Position numbers and translations under genes: made by a program
Origin: Planctomycetota bacterium
GTDB lineage: Bacteria; Planctomycetota; Phycisphaerae; UBA1845; PWPN01
NCBI GenBank assembly: GCA_020346805.1
Contig: CP070790.1
Coordinates: forward strand, 3,178,836 to 3,191,248
Direction of reading: 5' to 3'
DNA: 12,413 bases
Notes under the pieces: generated by a model
Databases searched by the model: none
Told to the model about the DNA's origin: nothing
The model's input: only the letters and a program-made list of their open reading frames with translations
Shown here: positions 6,849 through 12,413 of the stretch, piece after piece
Numbering within the stretch: the stretch's first letter is position 1
Layout: the number at the start of each line of letters is the position of its first letter

Positions 6849-6964
6849 TTGGCATGTAACAAGTGACATTTTATGGGGATCTTTGTGGTATTCAAAGGTA
6901 GATAAAAAGACTTGACAATATGACGTAACATCTTATAATAAAGACAATAGCTATGCGGGCGTAA
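6825..6964 (+). repeat. 140-bp direct repeat, copy 1, carrying a promoter
   Basis: This block matches 10421-10560 at 128 of 140 positions without any gap, and similarity stops sharply at GCGGGCGTAA on the right. The most conserved part is the last 70 bp, which contains the promoter; the left 45 bp hold most of the differences. That pattern suggests selection on the promoter half, or patchy recombination. Confidence 0.9.
6912..6939 (+). promoter_or_regulatory. Near-consensus sigma-70 promoter in repeat copy 1
   Basis: TTGACA (6912-6917) and TATAAT (6934-6939) are separated by 16 bp and point to the propeller gene, about 380 bp away. Both hexamers are perfect. A GTAAC pair (6856-6860 and 6925-6929) recurs around it and might bind a regulator. 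Confidence 0.65.
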
Positions 6965-7038
6965 TTCAGTGGGCCAATGCCAGCGACCAAACATCTCTTC
7001 TCTAAGTCCTTCTTTCTCGACTATTTAGCAAGTCCCGG

Positions 7039-7056
7039 CCAGAAGTAATCTGGAAG
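7039..7056 (+). repeat. CTGGAAG-type motif, copy R2
   Basis: CCAGAAGTAATCTGGAAG matches the R1 motif at 16 of 18 positions and is followed by CGCT. It lies between promoter copy 1 and the propeller gene. No 140-bp or 48-bp repeat surrounds this copy, so the short motif is the unit that recurs. Confidence 0.55.
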
Positions 7057-7225
7057 CGCTAATCGTGCTCCTGAAGGCATTAGATTGTCACTCTTCGTGG
7101 ACATGCGAACGGTCAAGTTGTGGGTAAGGTCTGCTATGCGACTTGTTACGCGATAGATCGACTAAGGTCTTGCCTCTGACGCCTGGTAAGCCATCAATCG
7201 GCTATTTTCCGTCATCTAATTCTGC

Positions 7226-7231
7226 TATAAT
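7226..7231 (+). promoter_or_regulatory. Possible second -10 element before the propeller gene
   Basis: A TATAAT hexamer sits about 95 bp before the propeller start. The best -35-like sequence, TTTTCC, is only 15 bp upstream and weak, so this is tentative. Confidence 0.25.
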
Positions 7232-7324
7232 TGAGAGTATCAGTCAGCCAGAAGGCACTACAAGACCGCGGTGGATCCTTAGACAAGATTTCGTTTGCCC
7301 GACGAGAGAGGATGGCGGCTTATT

Positions 7325-9541
7325 ATGGCACGTTTGATTCAGTCCATCATGCTTGCAGCTTTCGTGTTAGCTTTCGTATGGTGTTGCCCAAGCGGGTATG
7401 CACTGTGCGAACCGGAATGGTTGAGTGGACCTGAACAGGGTATCCCGGGTACTGACAGGGACGTTTGTGCCTCGACCACATGGGATCCTGACGGCATCGG
7501 GCCACAGCCCGAGCTACTCATTGTGGGAGGCCGGTTTTCCGCCGCCGGTGAGGCGGTCGCTTCGTATATCGCCGCGTGGGATGGTTCAACATGGATGCCT
7601 TTGGGCAGCGGGATGGACAACACGGTTCATGCACTGGCAGTCTACAACGGCGAACTGATCGCCGGGGGAAGGTTCACTACTGCTGGAGGTGTCAGCGCCA
7701 GCCGAATTGCCCGCTGGAATGGTTCTTCATGGTCTCCTCTGGGTACGGGGGTCAACGGTCCAGTCTTTAGTCTCACGAACTACAACGGCGAGTTGATAGT
7801 CGGAGGAACGTTTACCGACGCTGGGGGTACAGGTGCGAGCTACATCGCTCGCTGGAATGGTAACTCGTGGGCTCCCCTTAGTCTCGGTACCAATGGGAGC
7901 ATAAGTGCTTTGACTGTGTATGAGAACGAACTGATCGCGGCGGGATCGTTCAGCATCGCAGGAGATGTCGGCGCCAATAACATCGCCTGCTGGGACGGCA
8001 ACGTTTGGGAGCCACTGGGGGCAGGGACTGACGGGGGCGTCTCAGAACTTACCGTACACAACGGGGAGTTGATTGCCGGGGGCTCATTCACCGTGGCCGG
8101 CAGTGTCGGTGCCAACCGTATCGCCTGCTGGGACGGTTCATCCTGGATGCCTCTGGGTAGCGGAATGAACATCAATGTCTTTGCTCTGGCCGTCTACAAC
8201 GGCGACCTGGTCGCGGGAGGCAACTTTACTACTGCGGGCGGAACTAGCGCCCTCCGCGTGGCCCGCTGGAACGGCTCTTCCTGGGCATCGTTGAGCAGCG
8301 GATTGAATGATTCGGTCAGTGCGCTGATTGTCTACGACGGCGACCTGATCGCGGGAGGCTACTTCACTACTGCTGGAGGTGTCAGCGCCAGCCGAATTGC
8401 CCGCTGGGATGGTTCTTCATGGGCACCATTGGCTATTGGAACAAACGGGGCCGTCCGGGCTATTACAACATACAACACCGACCTGATCGCAGGGGGAGAT
8501 TTTACTACAGCCGGAGCGACGGCTGCCAATTTCATTGCCCACTGGGACGGTTCATCCTGGATGCCTCTGGGAAGCGGAATGAACGGCCCTGTCCTTTCTC
8601 TGGCCGTCTACGACGGCGACCTGATCGCGGGAGGCTACTTCACTACTGCGGGCGGGAGCAGTGCCCTCAGAATTGCCCGCTGGGACGGTTCGTCCTGGGC
8701 TCCGTTGGGCAGCGGCATGAACGGCCCTGTCCTTTCTCTGGTCGTCTACGATGGCAAACTGATTGCAGGCGGCAGCTTCGCGACAGCGGGCGGCACGAGC
8801 GTTGAGGGTGTTGCGAGTTGGGACGGTACGGCGTGGGCGCCTTTAGGGAGCGGCATCGACACTTCGGTTGAGGCGCTTACGGTCTGGAACGGCCAGTTAA
8901 TCGGTGGAGGCACCTTCAACATCGCACGCTGGGACGGCGCCACCTGGATTACCCTGGGCAACCCAACACCATATGGCGTCTCGTCTCTGACGGTTTACAA
9001 CGGCGAATTGATTGAGGCAAGCGCCTATGATGTTGCCCGCTGGGACGGCGCCGCCTGGGTGCCGTTAGGCGGACAACCACACTACGTGTATGCCCTGACG
9101 GTTTACAGTGGCGAGCTGATCGCGGCGGGCAATCAGGTAGCATATGATGGGACAGGGAGACCTCGTCGCATCGCCCGATGGGACGGTGCCGTGTGGTCAC
9201 TCCTTGGCAGCGGCGTGAACAATCGAGTCCACGCGCTGAATGTTCATAAAGGTGAATTGATTGCAGGAGGCGAATTCACGATTGCGGGCGATCATGTGTC
9301 CGCCTTTTGGGCTCGGTGGAGGAACCATGCACCCTCCGATTTCGACTGCGACGGAGACGTGGATGGAGACGACTTCGCGGCGTTTCAATCCTGTGCCTCG
9401 GGCCCGGCCCTGCCGGTCGCCCCGGATTGTGAGTATGCGGATCTGGACAATGATGGCGACGGGGATCAATCCGATTTCGCGATCTTCCAACGCTGCTTCA
9501 GCGGGCAAGACAACTCTGCTGATCCGAACTGTGCCGACTGA
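7325..9541 (+). CDS. Exported 14-repeat beta-propeller protein with dockerin-like C-terminus
   Basis: The 738-aa precursor starts at ATG 7325 with a signal peptide (about residues 1-26, MARLIQSIMLAAFVLAFVW); a TTG ten codons earlier is less likely. Residues 54-670 form fourteen copies of a ~46-aa unit with consensus ALxVYNGELIAGG.FTTAGG followed by IARWDGSSWxPLGSG, a kelch/delta-60-like beta-propeller repeat. Fourteen would make two seven-bladed propellers (inference). Units 10 and 11 lack the FTTAGG segment. The last 68 residues carry two Asp-rich EF-hand loops (DCDGDVDGDDF and DLDNDGDGDQSDF) with paired Cys, the dockerin-like ending common in Planctomycetota. The protein is therefore probably secreted and surface-associated, with calcium-stabilised C-terminus. 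Its ligand is unknown. Promoter repeat copy 1 lies upstream. Confidence 0.92.
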   Translation: MARLIQSIMLAAFVLAFVWCCPSGYALCEPEWLSGPEQGIPGTDRDVCASTTWDPDGIGPQPELLIVGGRFSAAGEAVASYIAAWDGSTWMPLGSGMDNTVHALAVYNGELIAGGRFTTAGGVSASRIARWNGSSWSPLGTGVNGPVFSLTNYNGELIVGGTFTDAGGTGASYIARWNGNSWAPLSLGTNGSISALTVYENELIAAGSFSIAGDVGANNIACWDGNVWEPLGAGTDGGVSELTVHNGELIAGGSFTVAGSVGANRIACWDGSSWMPLGSGMNINVFALAVYNGDLVAGGNFTTAGGTSALRVARWNGSSWASLSSGLNDSVSALIVYDGDLIAGGYFTTAGGVSASRIARWDGSSWAPLAIGTNGAVRAITTYNTDLIAGGDFTTAGATAANFIAHWDGSSWMPLGSGMNGPVLSLAVYDGDLIAGGYFTTAGGSSALRIARWDGSSWAPLGSGMNGPVLSLVVYDGKLIAGGSFATAGGTSVEGVASWDGTAWAPLGSGIDTSVEALTVWNGQLIGGGTFNIARWDGATWITLGNPTPYGVSSLTVYNGELIEASAYDVARWDGAAWVPLGGQPHYVYALTVYSGELIAAGNQVAYDGTGRPRRIARWDGAVWSLLGSGVNNRVHALNVHKGELIAGGEFTIAGDHVSAFWARWRNHAPSDFDCDGDVDGDDFAAFQSCASGPALPVAPDCEYADLDNDGDGDQSDFAIFQRCFSGQDNSADPNCAD
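7484..9334 (+). repeat. 138-bp coding tandem repeats of the propeller
   Basis: The 46-aa units correspond to a 138-bp DNA period. Some units are nearly identical at DNA level: 7673-7732 matches 8363-8422 at 59 of 60 bases, exactly five periods apart, and the block starting at 8579 recurs at 8717, one period on. Other units have drifted strongly, so homogenisation is recent and local. Confidence 0.85.
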
Positions 9542-9902
9542 TACCCGAGAACAGCAATCATGTAACGCAAGGCGATCGGACGCGAGCACGACCCATAGGG
9601 CAGGTTTACGTTACGTTGATTAAGATGATCTAACAATGCTTGATAGCCACGACCTGCTCCCAAAGTGCGAATGTTTTGGAAGCAGATCAACTGAATAAAA
9701 TCATCTCGCGACTTCACATAAATTCCAAACGTTTCCCGATTCAGTTCCCCCAAGCTGGAATTAATCTGGAAGCGATCAGTATATTTTCAGGAACCCGATT
9801 GAGCAAGCGATATGATGTCATGATACCATTTGTAGTGATGAGCGGACTTGAATCGATAGTTCATGGACGGTAGGTTAAAGGAGAAACTCAGAGGATTAAC
9901 CC
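9542..9902. other. Intergenic region between propeller and GrpB genes
   Basis: The 361 bp hold no supported gene. They contain dispersed repeat copy R3 at 9725-9772. No clear terminator follows the propeller stop, and no strong promoter for the GrpB gene was recognised. Confidence 0.45.
9725..9772 (+). repeat. 48-bp dispersed repeat with CTGGAAG motif (copy R3)
   Basis: This is the counterpart of 6801-6848, gap-free with 8 mismatches. It ends CTGGAATTAATCTGGAAG, 131 bp before the GrpB start. Together with the motif at the GrpB 3' end it brackets that gene. Confidence 0.65.
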
Positions 9903-10430
9903 ATGGGACGCGAAATAGAATTAGCAGATCATAAATATGAGTGGATTGCTTTATTTGAGAATGAAGCAGGTCATCTCTCCAATGTTTTTGGAACGCAACT
10001 AGTGGATATACACCATATTGGAAGCACGGCTATACCAGGTATTAAGGCCAAGCCTGTTATAGATATTCTTGTGGTAATCAAGAACATAAAGATGATTGAG
10101 ACATTCAATGAACCTATGATTCAGCTTGGATACCGACCAAAGGGTGAATGCTTGGACAATCCTATTCCAGGCACTCCCGGACGCTTCTATTTTAGCAAAG
10201 ATACCGATGGAGTACGCACTCATCAGGTTCACGTATGCCAAGAGGGTCACTTTGACATCGAGGATAAACTAGCCTTTCGTGACTACATGAGAACACATCC
10301 AGATGAAGCTCAGGAATATAGCAGATTAAAAGAAAGCCTGGCTTTGGACAATCGCTCTGATAGCGTGGGTTACAATCATGGAAAGGATAAGTTTATTAAG
10401 GACATCATCTCAAAGGCAAGCCAAAGCTAA
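9903..10430 (+). CDS. GrpB family protein (UPF0157, nucleotidyltransferase-like)
   Basis: This 175-aa cytoplasmic protein matches the GrpB/UPF0157 family in length and motifs: HHIGSTAIPGIKAKPVIDILV at residues 37-57 and a C-terminal region with HPDEAQEYSRLK and KDKFI. The family has a nucleotidyltransferase-like fold. It occurs alone or fused to dephospho-CoA kinase, but its reaction is poorly defined. The ATG at 9903 has AGAGGA (9889-9894) 8 nt upstream. The gene is visibly AT-richer than the propeller gene before it. Its last ten bases lie inside the 140-bp repeat, and CTGGAAG-type motifs sit on both sides. GrpB genes are frequent cargo in integron and other accessory arrays, so acquisition by transfer is plausible here; that is inference. 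Confidence 0.9.
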   Translation: MGREIELADHKYEWIALFENEAGHLSNVFGTQLVDIHHIGSTAIPGIKAKPVIDILVVIKNIKMIETFNEPMIQLGYRPKGECLDNPIPGTPGRFYFSKDTDGVRTHQVHVCQEGHFDIEDKLAFRDYMRTHPDEAQEYSRLKESLALDNRSDSVGYNHGKDKFIKDIISKASQS

Positions 10431-10560
10431 AAGTAATCTGGAAGCTAGTATGTAACTAACGGCATTTTATGGGGACCTTTGTGGTATTCAAATGTAGATA
10501 AAAAGACTTGACAATATGACGTAACTTCTTATAATAAAGACAATAGCTATGCGGGCGTAA
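10421..10560 (+). repeat. 140-bp direct repeat, copy 2, carrying a promoter
   Basis: This block matches 6825-6964 at 128 of 140 positions. It starts within the last codons of the GrpB gene, supplying its stop, and contains motif copy R4 at 10427-10444 (CTAAAAGTAATCTGGAAG). The right edge is as sharp as in copy 1. Confidence 0.9.
10508..10535 (+). promoter_or_regulatory. Near-consensus sigma-70 promoter in repeat copy 2
   Basis: TTGACA (10508-10513), a 16-bp spacer and TATAAT (10530-10535) point to the exported protein gene at 10815. The expected leader is about 270 nt. Only one spacer base differs from copy 1. Confidence 0.65.
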
Positions 10561-10814
10561 ACGTAACTTAGTGCTTGAATACCAATCCGAATACGAAACA
10601 CGACTTTTGTCCGAAAAAGATCCGCCCAGCTGATAGCTGAAGTGAGATTTCCTCTGACTGAGTGGTTGGTAGCCGTTCGGGTGTCTGTAGATAAATTGTT
10701 ATTTATCGGGTCTTGGTAACGTTTACCAGGAGCTGCGTTTTTCCTTTCGGGGGGCTTTCCTTGCTAATGGCTTTTGAGTCAATGCCCATCAGTTTGAAGT
10801 CAAGGAGAATTCAC
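10561..10814 (+). promoter_or_regulatory. Long 5' leader with hairpins
   Basis: Between the promoter and the next gene lie two good hairpins: GATAAAT-tgtt-ATTTATC (10690-10707) and an 8-bp stem around CTTGGTAA-cgt-TTACCAGG (10712-10730, one T-G pair). A T-run follows at 10738-10742. A leader attenuator or structured RNA is possible. I could not match it to a known riboswitch. Confidence 0.3.
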
Positions 10815-12413
10815 ATGATTAACACAGAATATACAGATGTATGCATGAAATTCAGCAAAACAGGGCAAAAGGTGCCGGAGTTTCCATTCAATCTCATTGT
10901 CACATTACTGGTTTGGTGTGTATTTTTGGCTTTCAGTTCAACCCAAGTGGCTGCCCAGGTGGGCAGTTGGACAACCGGCAGTATCACAACCAATGGAGAC
11001 ACGAACAATTTCGTCTCTGTGACAACGAATAGTTCGGGCAACTTTTTTGGCGTGTGGCGTCCGGAAAGTGGTGATGTTGGTTTTATAGAAATCGGTTCCT
11101 GGAACGGCAGCAGTTGGACGAAAGTATCAAGTTTCAGCCCCTCGGATTCCACGCTTTTCGAGCGACTTAGTGACGATGTTTCTCTCGCAATGGATGGCTC
11201 GGGCAACTATCACGTCGCTTTCAAAGCCTCGCGCGGCGACAACACGGCCGGCCCACGGGGAGTCTTCTATGCCAAGTACGATGGATCCGCCTGGACATTC
11301 GAGGAGGTGCAAACGTCTTCAGACAGCAGCGGATGGAAGAATTACGATGATCCGCTGATCGACGTGGACAGCTCGGGTAACCCACACATGATCTATCAGT
11401 TCAGTGATGTCAGGGCGAATCCTCGCGTCCAATATTTAAGATATGCTGCGGGGCCCAGCACCTGGTCGATCTCGAATGTTGATACGCTCAGTGGTGGTGA
11501 CGAAATTGATAACGGAGGCTTCGTTCTGGACAGCTCCGGCAAGGCGCATGTCTCTTATATGAAAGAAAACGCAGATTCATGGGATGCAGACCTGATGTAT
11601 GCGACTAACGCCTCAGGTTCTTTCGTATCGACACCGCTTGTTGAGATGGTGGATAACAACGACCCTGCCGGGCCCAGCGTTGATGACACCGATATCGAAT
11701 TGGACAGCAGTGGTAAGGTTCATATCTCGTATTCCCATGGAGAATACGGTTCTTATTCCGTACGCTATTTGACGAATGTCAGTGGAAGCTTCGGTTCTCC
11801 TGTTGAGGTTGTCGGCGCCGGGGATCACGGTAATCCAAACGTTATCGGCATCAACGGTGCGGCCAATTTGAAGGTCATCGTGTACAGAGACAGTGATTCG
11901 GATCCATCCAGCGTTCGGGCTGCGACAAAAGTCGATTCCGGTGCGTGGCAAGATGAGCTGGTTTGGTACAACAGCGGTGATGATTTTGGTACCGGAAGCT
12001 ACCTGGATGCGGTCATGAACAATAGCGGTTCCATCATGATCCTCTTCCACAGAAACAGTGATGACACCGGCGATGATCGACGGGTGATGTTTGCCTTTGG
12101 CAACTTGTCGGGTTCGAGTTGTACACCGACAACGGAGATCTGCGATAACAGCTTGGACGACGACTGCGACGGAAACACCGATTGTGCGGATTCTGATTGT
12201 GACTGCGTTGTTGTGTGCGACACGACGGCGCCGACCATCACACAATGCGCTGCTGATAAAACACTGAATGCCGATATTAACTGCCAGGCATCGGTTCCCG
12301 ATCTGGTCAGCGAGGTTACAGCCGACGACAACTGTGACCCCACGGTGACGATTACTCAAAATCCCGCCTCTGGTACGCTTATAGGATTGGGTGATACAGA
12401 TGTAACCATCACG
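10815..12413 (+). CDS. Exported BNR-like repeat protein with MopE-like and HYR segments (3' end outside window)
   Basis: The frame stays open for 533 codons to the window end. ATG 10815 has AAGGAG (10802-10807) 7 nt upstream. A signal sequence follows (hydrophobic 26-42, ending near VAAQ at 45-48), preceded by an unusually long 25-residue N-terminal part. Residues 50-430 contain repeated DSSGxxHxxY-type strands (for example at 127-135, 185-194, 239-248 and 297-306) like bacterial sialidase/BNR-type propellers. Then comes a Cys/Asp-rich stretch CDNSLDDDCDGNTDCADSDC (443-462), resembling MopE-like metal-binding repeats, and from about 470 an HYR (hyalin) domain that runs off the end. The protein is probably secreted and surface-bound, perhaps adhesive. 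No catalytic residues are claimed. Confidence 0.85.
   Translation, partial: MINTEYTDVCMKFSKTGQKVPEFPFNLIVTLLVWCVFLAFSSTQVAAQVGSWTTGSITTNGDTNNFVSVTTNSSGNFFGVWRPESGDVGFIEIGSWNGSSWTKVSSFSPSDSTLFERLSDDVSLAMDGSGNYHVAFKASRGDNTAGPRGVFYAKYDGSAWTFEEVQTSSDSSGWKNYDDPLIDVDSSGNPHMIYQFSDVRANPRVQYLRYAAGPSTWSISNVDTLSGGDEIDNGGFVLDSSGKAHVSYMKENADSWDADLMYATNASGSFVSTPLVEMVDNNDPAGPSVDDTDIELDSSGKVHISYSHGEYGSYSVRYLTNVSGSFGSPVEVVGAGDHGNPNVIGINGAANLKVIVYRDSDSDPSSVRAATKVDSGAWQDELVWYNSGDDFGTGSYLDAVMNNSGSIMILFHRNSDDTGDDRRVMFAFGNLSGSSCTPTTEICDNSLDDDCDGNTDCADSDCDCVVVCDTTAPTITQCAADKTLNADINCQASVPDLVSEVTADDNCDPTVTITQNPASGTLIGLGDTDVTIT

Larger units (their letters stand above)
6583..7324. other. Repeat-rich intergenic region before the propeller gene
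   Basis: No convincing gene is present in about 740 bp. The region separates the leftward CPBP gene from the rightward propeller gene. It contains the first 140-bp repeat with its consensus promoter, two copies of the CTGGAAG motif (6831-6848 and 7039-7056) and a second TATAAT (7226-7231). Short frames on both strands here look like noise. Confidence 0.5.

Noticed and set aside
6637..6855. 72-codon minus frame starting in repeat R1
   Set aside because: The start lies in a repeat, the frame is not kept in copy R3, and the sequence has no protein-like features.
7484..9334. CRISPR or non-coding satellite
   Set aside because: The 138-bp period is in frame, encodes a propeller unit and has no short repeat/spacer structure.
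9466..9753. 95-codon minus frame overlapping the propeller 3' end
   Set aside because: It starts with TTG inside the dispersed repeat, has no ribosome site, overlaps real coding and matches no family I know.
6825..10560. Integron cassette array with attC sites
   Set aside because: I found no paired core sites of the GTTRRRY/RYYYAAC type with the inverted structure of attC, and no integron integrase.
11613..12359. 248-codon minus frame near the window end
   Set aside because: It is antisense to the exported protein whose HYR and MopE-like segments are clear.

Overview
The window looks like a chromosomal stretch of a Planctomycetota bacterium, probably Phycisphaerae-like. The best clue is the large exported repeat protein at 7325-9541, which ends in two dockerin/EF-hand-like Ca loops (DCDGDVDGDDFAAFQ..., DLDNDGDGDQSDFAIFQ). 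That kind of C-terminus is common in this phylum. A secreted protease with a Gly-Cys/hydrophobic/Arg-Arg tail and an exported protein with MopE-like and HYR segments fit the same picture. This is inference from protein style; no rRNA is present.

Layout. (1) 159-1688 is a complete yifB/comM Mg-chelatase-like AAA ATPase gene. (2) 1689-3457 is the most unusual part. The last ~59 bp of yifB (ENIRPEHISEAIMYRRLDRQL-stop) recur twice more downstream, at 2658-2716 and 3392-3450, in the same orientation and with almost only synonymous differences. They bound two compact cargo units. Unit 1 (1035 bp) carries a promoter, a ~74-aa protein and an AbiEii-like nucleotidyltransferase overlapping by 4 nt. Unit 2 (734 bp) carries a 170-aa helical, HEPN-like unknown. 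This is the expected footprint of small, integrase-less elements that insert site-specifically at the 3' end of yifB and bring a replacement gene tail. I regard it as the candidate undescribed system of the window. (3) 3458-3683 holds a broken reading frame. (4) 3650-4708 (minus) is a secreted trypsin/V8-like serine protease, followed by about 620 bp with no recognisable gene. (5) 5330-6582 (minus) is a CPBP intramembrane protease gene with a probable non-ATG start, coupled by ATGA to a small unknown frame that is interrupted by one in-frame TAA.

(6) 6600-10814 is a mosaic of repeats. A 140-bp direct repeat (6825-6964 and 10421-10560, 128/140 identical) carries a near-perfect sigma-70 promoter (TTGACA-16-TATAAT) pointing right. 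One copy lies upstream of the 14-repeat propeller gene and the other upstream of the second exported protein. An 11-bp-period motif (CTGGAAGTAATCTGGAAG) occurs four times, ahead of each rightward gene. Between them sits an AT-richer GrpB-family gene that looks like cassette cargo. (7) 10815 to the window end is the 5' part of a second large exported protein.

How it fits together: yifB is a housekeeping gene acting as a landing site; the next ~1.8 kb is acquired defence/toxin-like cargo. The remainder is cell-surface and secreted planctomycete genes plus accessory genes, partly spread with repeated promoter modules. No recombinase, transposase, CRISPR array, tRNA or rRNA was found in the window.
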